DNA from: DRYM01 sp964564025
Lineage (GTDB): Archaea; Thermoproteota; Thermoprotei_A; EX4484-217-1
Length of the DNA: 64,000 bases
Assembly (NCBI GenBank): GCA_964564025.1
Contig: CAZLZO010000003.1
Span: 18,992 to 82,991, forward strand
Direction: 5' to 3'
Part shown: piece after piece, positions 1 through 8,392 of the stretch
How the letters are laid out: every line of letters starts with the position of its first letter
Position numbering within the stretch: position 1 is the first letter of the stretch
Program-made: the position numbers and the translations under genes
Notes under the pieces: model-generated
What the model was told of the DNA's origin: nothing
What the model saw: only the letters and a program-made list of their open reading frames with translations
Database searches by the model: none

Positions 1-1
1 T

Positions 2-955
2 TCGATTGAAGGATACGATGTTACGGTATTTACTGAATCAAAAAGATTAGGATGCTTCTGTGCTTGGGGTACAGTATTTAATGAAGTAGACTATCTACTT
101 AGAAAGGTTGGGTTAAGACTCAAAGACTATGTGTTCTCAAAAATAAAATACCTGGTGGTAAATGGGATAAAACTTAACGCAAAAAACATTGTGACATTCA
201 ATAAACCTAAGCTTATATATGATCTCCTAGAGAACGTGAAGGTAAAGTACATTAGAGCTACAAAGGATACCGTAAGAAACTATGACATTATTGTTGATGC
301 AACAGGCTTTAGAAGAGAACTTCTAGGTAAATTGAAGAGAGACTTTATGCTCCCAACAATAGAATATGTGATTAAGGATGAAGAAGGCATTCTTAATGAA
401 AACACTATTTATGTACAATTAGGTAAAGTAGGTTATGCTTGGATGTTTCCTTTAATAAACAAGTTCTGGCATGTGGGTGCAGGAGACATCGTTTTGGATA
501 TTAAAGAACTTACGGAAAGAGTTATGGGGAAATATGGTTTAAATAGAGATAAAATAAAAATTACATGTGAATGTAAAAGTTATGTAAGATTATTGCCTCC
601 TAAATACTGTCAACCAATAGTTAAAGGAAATATTTATGGTTGTGGTGAAAGCATAGGAACGGTTTATCCCCTCACGGGAGAGGGAATAGCATTTTCGATG
701 AGATGTTCGGAAATATTATTTGACAACATTGTTGCAAATAAAACACCTAAAGACTATGTTTCAAGTATTCTGAAAGAGTTTAAATGGTTTAATAAGGCAT
801 TTAACTTAACTCTTTCACTCAATAAATCGAAGGGTAAAATATTGTTTAATGCCATTTCAGCTTTAGGAAGCATTTTTAGGTATGCTAAAAGATTAGGAGC
901 TGAAATGGAAGATTTAGAGGCTATATTCAAAGTTATATATAAATTATTAGGGTAA
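2..955 (+). CDS. Geranylgeranyl reductase family FAD-dependent oxidoreductase, 5' end missing
   Basis: The frame is open from base 2, so the true start lies before the window; the GTG at 131 is internal because clear coding sequence (for example GCFCAWGTVFNEVDYLL) precedes it. The C-terminal half shows hallmarks of the geranylgeranyl reductase flavoprotein family: DATGFRR, YAWMFPL followed by VGAGD, and the FAD-binding PLTGEGIAFSMRCSEI. Known members reduce isoprenoid double bonds, in archaea those of the membrane lipid chains. The specific substrate cannot be told. The N-terminal dinucleotide-binding motif is outside the window. It converges with the Lrp-type regulator gene 9 bp downstream. 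Confidence 0.8.
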   Translation, partial: SIEGYDVTVFTESKRLGCFCAWGTVFNEVDYLLRKVGLRLKDYVFSKIKYLVVNGIKLNAKNIVTFNKPKLIYDLLENVKVKYIRATKDTVRNYDIIVDATGFRRELLGKLKRDFMLPTIEYVIKDEEGILNENTIYVQLGKVGYAWMFPLINKFWHVGAGDIVLDIKELTERVMGKYGLNRDKIKITCECKSYVRLLPPKYCQPIVKGNIYGCGESIGTVYPLTGEGIAFSMRCSEILFDNIVANKTPKDYVSSILKEFKWFNKAFNLTLSLNKSKGKILFNAISALGSIFRYAKRLGAEMEDLEAIFKVIYKLLG

Positions 956-964
956 TGGAAAAAA

Positions 965-1420
965 CTATAGCTTAATTAACGGAAGTTCTTTGATAGATCT
1001 CATGACAAGCGATGTGCTTGTTGAGAGCACACCATCTATTTGCCCTATTACATCAAGTATTTTAGCTAAGTGTTCATTATCTATTGCGAAAGCTTTGGCC
1101 ACAGCTGAGTACTCGCCTGTTATATCATGCAATTCGACAATCTCTTTAATTTTAGCTATGTGCTCAAGTGCTTGATTATGCTTCTTAGGATCAGTTTTCA
1201 CAAAAATAAATGCCATAATGTTGTATCCTAGCCTAGTTCTATCAACAATAGCTATGATTGATTTAATGTATCCATGTTCTTTCAACCTCTTTATTCTTAA
1301 ATGAATGGTGGAAGGACTTACATTAAGCATTTTAGCTATTTCAGCATATGTTAAATCTGCATTATCTTGTAGAATATTGAGAATTTTTCTGTCAAGATCG
1401 TCAATAATATAACGTGACAA
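965..1420 (-). CDS. Lrp/AsnC family transcriptional regulator
   Basis: A 151-residue protein with the usual two-domain Lrp plan. The N-terminal helix-turn-helix (about residues 8-60) includes DLDRKILNILQDNADLTYAE and VSPSTIHLRIKRLKEHGYI. The RAM ligand-binding domain (about 66-145) includes the characteristic ITGEYSAVAKAFA. It starts with TTG (TTG TCA CGT). It lies downstream of and in the same direction as the carbamate kinase/carbamoyltransferase genes, with a 141 bp gap that holds a TATA-like CTTTTATACTA near 1470-1480, so it probably has its own promoter. A role in sensing an amino acid or breakdown product for that cluster is inference from position only. Confidence 0.9.
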   Translation of the reverse strand: MSRYIIDDLDRKILNILQDNADLTYAEIAKMLNVSPSTIHLRIKRLKEHGYIKSIIAIVDRTRLGYNIMAFIFVKTDPKKHNQALEHIAKIKEIVELHDITGEYSAVAKAFAIDNEHLAKILDVIGQIDGVLSTSTSLVMRSIKELPLIKL

Positions 1421-1561
1421 AACACTTCCCCGTAAAAAATTTCGAATTTAGAAAATATTAACCTTATTCCATAGTATAAAAGACGTTATTAGAGTATGGT
1501 AAATATTTTACTAAGATAAATGATTTGAAGATATTAAAAAATTTTATTTGGCGAAAACATG

Positions 1562-2548
1562 CTAACCAGGGAATATTTGTGTTCCAGCTTTACCTTTAAC
1601 TACTTCATAACCTTCCTTTAAGTGACCTATTGCTGCCTGTAACCCACCATTCTTTATGAAACGTATTGTTGCAAGAACCTTCGGACCCATAGAGCCAGGT
1701 TTAAAATGTCCTTCCCTATAATATTTTTCAAGTTCAGAAACCGTGACTCGGCTCAGCTTCTTGGCCTTTGGTGTCCCATAGTTTAAATAAACGCCATCAA
1801 CATCTGTTAGGATTACAAACTTTCCTGCTTCAATCTGAGTTGCTAAAACCTCTCCTGCCAAATCCTTATCTATAACGGCTTCAACGCCTTGCAATGTTTC
1901 ATCCCTGGATTCTACTACTGGTATTCCTCCCCCTCCGGAAGCAACAACAATCCATCCATCCCTTATCAGGGCCTTTATTGCCTCAACTTCATAGTTCTTC
2001 TTCGGATCAGGTGAAGGAACAACTCTTCTCCATCCACCACGAGGGTCAGGCTTCATAACCCATCCTTTCTCTTTAGCTATTTTCCTTGCTTCCTCTTCAG
2101 TATACCAGCTTCCAACATATTTTGTTGGATTTTGCCATGCTGGATCCTCTTTACTAACAACTACTTGGTTAACTACTGCAATAACTCCTTTTATGCTATT
2201 TTTAACTCCTTCCTTGATTAGGAGATTATTTATTGATTGCATTATTAAATACCCTAACCAACCCTGTGTCATGGCTCCAGCCACGTCAAGGGTTAATGGC
2301 GGTATTTTATCTTTAGTCCTCTCCATCCACTCAGCAATAACGCCAACTTGTGGGCCATTTCCATGCGTTATTGCTACACGATAGCCTTCCTTAACTATCC
2401 TAACTATTGTTTTAGCAGCACGGTATGCGTTTTTCCAATAGTTCTCCGGGGTTCCCTTCTCCCCCTTAGTTTGAAAAGCATTACCACCTAATGCTATGAG
2501 AACCCACTTTGGATCTCTAGGCATTCTAAAGTAAACACCCTTTTTCAT
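1562..2548 (-). CDS. arcC: Carbamate kinase
   Basis: 328 residues, close to the family length of about 310. Family motifs are present in order: LIALGGNAF near the N-terminus, ITHGNGPQVG, VVASGGGGIPV, ILTDVDGVYLNYG and a C-terminal GSMGPKVLA. Carbamate kinases interconvert carbamoyl phosphate plus ADP with ATP, CO2 and ammonia; in catabolism they make ATP, and in Pyrococcus the enzyme has been discussed as a carbamoyl phosphate source. It sits 38 bp downstream of a YgeW-like carbamoyltransferase on the same strand, so the two are probably co-transcribed and the carbamoyltransferase product is the likely substrate. The N-terminus could be shorter by 8 residues (second Met). Confidence 0.95.
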   Translation of the reverse strand: MKKGVYFRMPRDPKWVLIALGGNAFQTKGEKGTPENYWKNAYRAAKTIVRIVKEGYRVAITHGNGPQVGVIAEWMERTKDKIPPLTLDVAGAMTQGWLGYLIMQSINNLLIKEGVKNSIKGVIAVVNQVVVSKEDPAWQNPTKYVGSWYTEEEARKIAKEKGWVMKPDPRGGWRRVVPSPDPKKNYEVEAIKALIRDGWIVVASGGGGIPVVESRDETLQGVEAVIDKDLAGEVLATQIEAGKFVILTDVDGVYLNYGTPKAKKLSRVTVSELEKYYREGHFKPGSMGPKVLATIRFIKNGGLQAAIGHLKEGYEVVKGKAGTQIFPG

Positions 2549-2586
2549 GTTTCTAAATGGTTTAGAAGAAAAAGAAGAAGCATTGC

Positions 2587-3660
2587 TTAATCGTATTTGC
2601 TTCCCATAACCATCGACATTACCGCTTTTTGCACGTGAAGCCTGTTTTCGGCTTCTAAGAAGTATAGTGATTTCTCATAGCTATCAAGAACTTCATCTGT
2701 TACTTCTTGACCTCTATCGGCCGGACCGCAGTGCATGTAATATGGTTTTCCTGATTCCTCAAGTAAGTCCATTGTTACTATCCAATCCTTGAACTTAGCT
2801 TGATATGCCTTAGCTCCCTCTTTATCCACAGTATTATTGTATGGCGGGAAGAACCCTTTTGGACTCCACGCTTTCGGATAAACAAAAGTTGCTCCATCGA
2901 AAGCTTCTTTCATGTTGTTTGTTATTGTTACACTACCACCGTACCGGTCAGCTAACTCCTTAGCTTTTTTAATTATTTCGTCTTGAAGCTCAAAGCCTGG
3001 TGGATGGGCTACAACAACGTCCATGCCGAACATAGCAGCTATCAACGTTACACTTTGAGGAACAGCTAAAGGCTTAAGCCCTCCAGAATATGCGTAGCTC
3101 ACTACAAACTTTTTACCACGAAGTCTAGGTACAGTTTCTACGGCGGCCAATATGTCCGCTAATGCTTGAAATGGATGGTAAATGTCATCCTCCATGTTAA
3201 GCACGGGTACTGAAGACCATTTAGCAAATTCCTCTATTACTCTGTGCCCTCTACCGATAATCCACTTGGCTGCATCGCCATATATTCTAATGGCAATTGC
3301 ATTACCGTATTTGCTTAAGACTCTAGCAACATCACGTATAGCCTCGGTTTGATAAGGTACCATGTCTTCAGGTAATGTTGGTGTATACACGTCTTGCGGG
3401 CTTAAGAAGTGTGCATGGCCTCCTAGTTGAAATATTCCTGCTTCAAAACTATTCCTTGTCCTTAATGACCTGTTGTAAAAGAACATAAACAAGGTTTTGC
3501 CTTGCAAATAGGGTGTTGGTACGTTACTCCAGTATTTCCTTTTAAGATCAAGGGCTGCTTCTAAAACTTTCTTAATGTCTTCTTGTGTATAGTCTATGTT
3601 TCTTAGCCAATGTTTTCCTTCAAAATATCCTACGTACCATGGCTTACCCAATAATTTCAC
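2587..3660 (-). CDS. YgeW-like knotted carbamoyltransferase, paralogue A
   Basis: A 357-residue aspartate/ornithine carbamoyltransferase superfamily protein. The phosphate-binding motif is NRSLRTR (residues 63-69), as in knotted acetyl- and succinylornithine transcarbamylases, instead of the usual STRTR. HPFQALAD (162-169) replaces HPxQ and HCGPAD (310-315) replaces HCLP. The block RGKKFVVSYAYSGG..LAVPQ..FGMDVVVAHPPGFEL resembles the same region of E. coli YgeW, whose family acts in breakdown of ureido compounds to carbamoyl phosphate. The real substrate is unknown. It starts with GTG; a TTG nine bases in has better spacing from GAGGTG. It lies directly upstream of arcC and shares the FGMDVVVAHPPGFEL block with its neighbour, so the pair arose by duplication. 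Confidence 0.85.
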   Translation of the reverse strand: MKLLGKPWYVGYFEGKHWLRNIDYTQEDIKKVLEAALDLKRKYWSNVPTPYLQGKTLFMFFYNRSLRTRNSFEAGIFQLGGHAHFLSPQDVYTPTLPEDMVPYQTEAIRDVARVLSKYGNAIAIRIYGDAAKWIIGRGHRVIEEFAKWSSVPVLNMEDDIYHPFQALADILAAVETVPRLRGKKFVVSYAYSGGLKPLAVPQSVTLIAAMFGMDVVVAHPPGFELQDEIIKKAKELADRYGGSVTITNNMKEAFDGATFVYPKAWSPKGFFPPYNNTVDKEGAKAYQAKFKDWIVTMDLLEESGKPYYMHCGPADRGQEVTDEVLDSYEKSLYFLEAENRLHVQKAVMSMVMGSKYD

Positions 3661-3924
3661 CTCTTAAAGATACATTCAGTAGTAATATCATTTAGAGATT
3701 ATAAGAATTCTCCAATACGTTTTCCTTAAACAAGCAGCGTCCAACTATATTGAACATGTAATGGCTTATTTAAATTTCATGTTGCATTTCCTTTTCTAAA
3801 TCTTTTATAAACCTCAATAATAATGTTATCAATGCTATACGAGATACCCAAAATTAATGTAAAGATTATTTTGGTTAACAATAAGGTTTAGTTTTAAATT
3901 AAAAATAAATTAAAATTGATTAAG

Positions 3925-4965
3925 TTAAATAAGGCCTCCCATAGTTAAAAGTAAAACTGCTGCTTTAGCAAATAGGTTATTTTCGGCTTGCTCATAAATT
4001 ACTGATCTTGGAGAATCCATTACTTCATCGTCTGCTTCACAGTCTCTCAACACTGGAAGCACGTGGGTTATTATGCCATGTTTATCCATTAAGTCAAGGT
4101 CTTCAACTTTAAGTCTCCAATCACGATATTTCTGATATATCCTTAATTCTTCTTTACCAAACCTTGATTCACCTAATTCGGCCAGTTTTCTTGAACACCA
4201 ACTTCTCGGAAAAACTACGTGTGCTCCCTCAAGTGCTTGTCTATAATCATTCACAAATTCTATTGAACCTCCGGATTCCTTAGCATTCTGTTTAGCCCAT
4301 TCAACATATTTTTCAGGTAATTCGAAACCCGGCGGATGGGCTACAACAACGTCCATGCCGAATCTTGTAGCTATAAGCATGTCTGCATGTATGCTACTAT
4401 ATCCTCTGATAACTGGAGCATAACCCCACATTATGACGAACTTTTTACCTTTAACATTACCTAGTTTCTCCTCCATAGTCATAATATCTCCTAAAGCTTG
4501 TGTAGGATGTTCTTGATCATCAGCCATGTTAATTACTGGTACCTTAGCGTATTTTGCTACCTCTCTTATTACCCTATGACCCTCACCATATTTGTAATCA
4601 ATGGCTTTATCAAGTATTCTTATTCCAACAGCATCCCCGAATATTTCATACATTTTTGCAATATCCTTTAGCGCTTCACCTTCACCCATACGTGTCATTC
4701 TAGCTTCAACATATTGCGCATGACCTCCTAGCAACACCATAGCTGTTTCAAAAGCTGACCTCGTTCTCGTTGAAGGAGCATAGAAGAGCATTATGAAAAC
4801 TTTCTTTTTGAGATAGTCTGGCATTCTTGAAGGCCCTAAATAATAGTACATTCTTTTAAGTTCCTTAGCTGTTTCTAAGGTAGCTCTTAGTTCCTCAACA
4901 GTCCATTCTTGCGTTGTTATTAAGTCTTTACCTACTAAGTTAGAAATTGTTGATTTCAAAAACAC
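3925..4965 (-). CDS. YgeW-like knotted carbamoyltransferase, paralogue B
   Basis: 346 residues from a GTG at 4965, chosen because GGTGA lies 9 bases upstream and because homology to YgeW begins at KDLITTQEWTVEEL. A start at 5061 would add 32 unrelated residues. Motifs are APSTRTRSAFE (phosphate site, about 65-69), DDQEHPTQALGD (HPTQ about 153-156) and a C-terminal HVLPVLRD (about 301) where the family usually has HCLP, so the active-site cysteine is replaced by valine. KGKKFVIMWGYAP and FGMDVVVAHPPGFEL mark it as YgeW-like and paralogous to the next gene. The 264 bp gap between them is AT-rich, so separate promoters are possible. Substrate unknown. Confidence 0.82.
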   Translation of the reverse strand: MFLKSTISNLVGKDLITTQEWTVEELRATLETAKELKRMYYYLGPSRMPDYLKKKVFIMLFYAPSTRTRSAFETAMVLLGGHAQYVEARMTRMGEGEALKDIAKMYEIFGDAVGIRILDKAIDYKYGEGHRVIREVAKYAKVPVINMADDQEHPTQALGDIMTMEEKLGNVKGKKFVIMWGYAPVIRGYSSIHADMLIATRFGMDVVVAHPPGFELPEKYVEWAKQNAKESGGSIEFVNDYRQALEGAHVVFPRSWCSRKLAELGESRFGKEELRIYQKYRDWRLKVEDLDLMDKHGIITHVLPVLRDCEADDEVMDSPRSVIYEQAENNLFAKAAVLLLTMGGLI

Positions 4966-5204
4966 CAAAACCTTATCACCAAATATAATGTAGGTTTTCT
5001 TGAAGTTTATAAGTATAAACAATATCCGACAAGCCATGTTAAAAGCACATGTATTAAACAATATTTAAAATACATTATGGTGAAATTATTGTGAGCAGTA
5101 TTAATAATATTTTTATGTACTCATATTAAATACTCTATGTCTAATTTCTATGAAAATAATTAACATATAAGGAAAAATGCAAAAGGTAACTTTTTGCACG
5201 TTTA

Positions 5205-6479
5205 CTAATTTAAAGACACACCATAGTAGTTGTTTAAGGTTTTCTCGAAATCTTCAAGTTTAGGTTCAATCTTAGGTGCATCGCCACTTACCTTCTTTAC
5301 AATTTCAGGGTCTTTTAGCCCATGTCCTGTTATTAAAATAACAACAGTATCCTCCTTATCAATAGTCCCATTCTCGAGAAGTTTCATGTAGCCCGCTAAA
5401 CTTGCCACTCCAGAAGGTTCTGCAAATATTCCTTCATACTTGGCTAAAAGTCTCATTGCTTCAAGAATTAAATCGTCAGAAACGGCTTCAGCTAAACCTC
5501 TTGTTTCTTCTAAGGCTTTTAATCCACCATCGTGATCCCAAGGATAGGGATCTTCAAGTCCCGTAGCTATTGTTTCAGGCTTGGGCCAGGGCTTAATCTT
5601 GAAGGGTTCGGCTTTCTCCTTCCACGCCTTAACGAAAGGAGCATTTCCTGTTGATTGTATGGCTACGAGACGAGGCAAATCACTTATGAACCCCAATTCT
5701 CTGAAATCTCTAAACCCCTTCCATACACTTGTTAGTAATGCAGCTGCACCTACGGGTACAAAAACCCAATCCGGAATATCCCACTTTAACTGCTCAACAA
5801 TTTCATAGGAAATAGCTTTTGGGCCCTCTATTTGGTAAGGATTAAAAGGCCCGAAACTTGGGCTAGGGTACCACCCATATTTCTCATAAGTCATTTTCAT
5901 CATTTTTACTGTAGGGTCTTCTTGCCCTAACCCTTTAACTCTAAAAACCTTAGCCCCATAGAAAAGTAGCTGAGCCACTTTACCGTAGCCTGCTTCCTCA
6001 ATTACGAAAGCATATGTTTCTAAGCCTGCTTTAGCACTATAGGCTGCTAAAGCAGCTGCAGCATTACCGCTTGAAGCAGTAACGGTTACCTTATACCCAA
6101 ACTCTAAGGCCATACTTACTGAAACACTCATTCCTCTATCCTTAAAGCTTCCCGTAGGGTTTCTCGTTTCATCCTTTAGAAAGAGGTTTTTCACGCCAAG
6201 TTTTTCAGCAAGCCTCCTAGCCTTTATAAGAGGAGTTCCTCCTTCCCCGAGAGTTACAATATTTCTCCCGTTAGCTACAGGCATTAATTCACGATATCTC
6301 CACTGATAAAATGGTCTTTTAGCTAGCTTATCTTTAGTCATGCTTTCCTTTACCTTTTCATAATCATAGTATATGTCAAGTCTTCCTAAATCATTGTTCC
6401 TACAAATAATTGGTTTTTCATCAAGATAATACATGCGTCCGCATCTACTACATTTCAAATACTTAACATAGGATGGCAT
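5205..6479 (-). CDS. thrC: Threonine synthase-like PLP enzyme
   Basis: 424 residues of the fold-type II PLP family. The N-terminus has a zinc-ribbon-like CSRCG..CRNNDLGRLDIYYD segment typical of archaeal and bacterial threonine synthases. The PLP lysine lies in NPTGSFKDRGMSV, followed by TASSGNAAAALAAYSAKAGL and a C-terminal LITGHGLKDPE. The family converts O-phosphohomoserine to threonine. By context it heads a strand that continues with two YgeW-like carbamoyltransferases and carbamate kinase; in bacteria the equivalent cluster carries a fold-type II diaminopropionate ammonia-lyase (YgeX). Sequence favours threonine synthase, context leaves a lyase role open. No other threonine pathway gene is in the window. 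Confidence 0.82.
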   Translation of the reverse strand: MPSYVKYLKCSRCGRMYYLDEKPIICRNNDLGRLDIYYDYEKVKESMTKDKLAKRPFYQWRYRELMPVANGRNIVTLGEGGTPLIKARRLAEKLGVKNLFLKDETRNPTGSFKDRGMSVSVSMALEFGYKVTVTASSGNAAAALAAYSAKAGLETYAFVIEEAGYGKVAQLLFYGAKVFRVKGLGQEDPTVKMMKMTYEKYGWYPSPSFGPFNPYQIEGPKAISYEIVEQLKWDIPDWVFVPVGAAALLTSVWKGFRDFRELGFISDLPRLVAIQSTGNAPFVKAWKEKAEPFKIKPWPKPETIATGLEDPYPWDHDGGLKALEETRGLAEAVSDDLILEAMRLLAKYEGIFAEPSGVASLAGYMKLLENGTIDKEDTVVILITGHGLKDPEIVKKVSGDAPKIEPKLEDFEKTLNNYYGVSLN

Positions 6480-6780
6480 TTTAAAACTCTCTCCTTTCCC
6501 AGTAGTATGGTAATTAATGATCCATGTAAAATATAATAGTTCTCCTCTTAAGAAATATTAAAAGACAATTACTAACTATTTCAAAAACTATTTACTCGTC
6601 TTTAAAGCATTGTTTCTAGCGTTCTTCCAGAACTCCTCAAAAGATATTTAATCGTGTAATTTCAAATGCTCCTCTTATTTAAGCTGAATGGTTTTTTATT
6701 AGATTGTTGGAAAGATTTTTATATACGCCTTTAGGATTTAGTGTATAGTCTATTTAATTATTGCCAGTATACGTTTCTGG
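6480..6780. other. Divergent intergenic region, 301 bp
   Basis: This AT-rich stretch separates the threonine-synthase-like gene (minus) from the nucleoside importer operon (plus). It holds a strong TATA-like box for the importer (see 6716-6725). I see no open coding frame, no RNA-like GC rise and no clear long inverted repeat. Confidence 0.6.
6716..6725 (+). promoter_or_regulatory. TATA-like promoter of the nucleoside ABC importer
   Basis: TTTTTATATA is preceded by the purine-rich GGAAAGA, which fits a BRE/TATA pair. Transcription would start near 6745-6750, giving a leader of about 30-35 nt before the GTG at 6781. Prediction from base pattern and spacing only. Confidence 0.5.
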
Positions 6781-8379
6781 GTGTTCTCAGTGGTTTCGAA
6801 AGAAAAACCCCCAGCAGTGCTAATGAAAAATATTGTGAAACAGTTTCCAGGGGTTCTAGCGCTAGATCACGTGAATTTCGAAGTTAAAGCTGGAGAAATC
6901 CATGGACTTCTTGGCGAAAATGGTGCCGGAAAAACGACTTTAATGAGCATCCTCTATGGTGTGTACAGGACTGATTCTGGAGAAATATATATTCACGGTA
7001 AGAAGGTAAATATAAGGTCCCCGAAGGATGCAATAGCCTTAGGCATAGGAATGGTTCCTCAGCATTTTAAATTAGTCATGGCACACACTGTTGTTGAAAA
7101 CGTAATTCTCGGATTAAAGGAATTCGGCCTCGTACTTAAAATGAAGGATGCAGAAAAGAAAATTATTGAATTAGCTAAAACATACGGCTTCAGAATAAAT
7201 CCTAAAGCAAAAATATGGCAATTGTCTATGGGTGAAAGGCAGTACGTTGAATTATTAAAGGCTCTAATAAGGAAAGCAAACATACTAATACTTGATGAGC
7301 CAACAACTGTTCTAACACCTCAAGAAACAAGAGAACTATTCAACACGTTAAGGAGAATGAAAGAAGAAGGTAAATCAATAATTTTCATATCACATAAGCT
7401 TGAGGAAGTAAAGGAGCTATGTGATAGAGTGACTGTTTTAAGAAAGGGACGCGTTGTTGGAACAGTTGACCCTAAGAAAGTAGGATTAGCAGACTTAGCC
7501 AGAATGATGGTTGGCAGAGAGGTCTTATTTAGGATAAAGAAGGAGCCAAGAAAAATTGTTTTAGAAGAACCCATACTTAAAGTGGAAGGTCTCTACGCTT
7601 TAAGCGATAAAGGAGTTATGGCAGTAAGGAACGTTTCTCTAGAAGTTTATCCTGGTGAAATACTTGGAGTAGCTGGAATAGCTGGTAGTGGGCAAGAGGA
7701 ATTGGCTGAAGTAATTGCTGGAATGAGAAAAGCCGAAAGAGGTAAGGTGATAATAGGTAATGTCGATGTGACAAATGCTTCGCCAAAGAAAATTTTCGAA
7801 CTAGGCGTAGCATACATTCCAGAAAGCAGAATATACGTTGGAACAGCACCTAATCTTACATTATGGGAGAACATGATAATGAGACATCATAGATATCCTC
7901 CATTCGTTAAAAACAAAGTAATACTAAATTTACCGTATATTTACAATTTCACAAGAAAGAGAGCTGAAGCACTAAATATGATGTACTCTAGTATCTTTGC
8001 TCCTGCAAGAACACTTTCCGGAGGAAACCTTCAAAAACTTATTCTAGCTAGAGAACTAGCTGAAACACCTGGTAGAAAAACTAAACTCATAGTTGCAGTA
8101 TATCCAACAAGAGGCCTAGACGTTGGCGCAACAGAGTATGTAAGAAAAGTCCTAATTGAGCAAAGAGATAAGGGAGTAGGTGTCTTACTGATTTCTGAGG
8201 ATCTCGAAGAAATTCTAATGTTAAGCGATAGAATAGCAGTAATACATAATGGCGAAATCATGGGTATAGTGAAAGCTGAGGAAGCAAATGTTGAAGAAAT
8301 AGGTTTAATGATGGGGGGTGCTTTAAGGAAAAACACTGTTTCTGAGAAAAAAGCAGAGCCAAAAGCTCCTTCTAATTAG
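6781..8379 (+). CDS. Nucleoside-type ABC importer, duplicated ATPase
   Basis: 532 residues with two fused ABC ATPase halves, as in the YufO/NupA and sugar (RbsA-like) family. Half one has Walker A GLLGENGAGKTTLM (about residue 45), signature LSMGERQYVE and Walker B ILILDEPTTVLTP. Half two has a degenerate Walker A (GVAGIAGSGQEELAE, lacking the usual GKT), signature LSGGNLQKLILAREL and Walker B LIVAVYPTRGLDVGA where the catalytic glutamate is not present, as is usual for the second half. It energises the permeases directly downstream (13 bp gap). GTG start; an alternative GTG lies 9 bp in. Confidence 0.93.
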   Translation: MFSVVSKEKPPAVLMKNIVKQFPGVLALDHVNFEVKAGEIHGLLGENGAGKTTLMSILYGVYRTDSGEIYIHGKKVNIRSPKDAIALGIGMVPQHFKLVMAHTVVENVILGLKEFGLVLKMKDAEKKIIELAKTYGFRINPKAKIWQLSMGERQYVELLKALIRKANILILDEPTTVLTPQETRELFNTLRRMKEEGKSIIFISHKLEEVKELCDRVTVLRKGRVVGTVDPKKVGLADLARMMVGREVLFRIKKEPRKIVLEEPILKVEGLYALSDKGVMAVRNVSLEVYPGEILGVAGIAGSGQEELAEVIAGMRKAERGKVIIGNVDVTNASPKKIFELGVAYIPESRIYVGTAPNLTLWENMIMRHHRYPPFVKNKVILNLPYIYNFTRKRAEALNMMYSSIFAPARTLSGGNLQKLILARELAETPGRKTKLIVAVYPTRGLDVGATEYVRKVLIEQRDKGVGVLLISEDLEEILMLSDRIAVIHNGEIMGIVKAEEANVEEIGLMMGGALRKNTVSEKKAEPKAPSN

Positions 8380-8392
8380 AAGGTGATTCTTT

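Noticed and set aside
131..955. GTG at 131 as the start of the first gene
   Set aside because: Protein-like sequence continues upstream in the same frame to the window edge, so the gene is simply cut off.
4966..5061. Upstream ATG at 5061 as start of carbamoyltransferase B
   Set aside because: The 32 extra residues are hydrophobic and unrelated to the family, and a GTG with a well-spaced Shine-Dalgarno lies at 4965.
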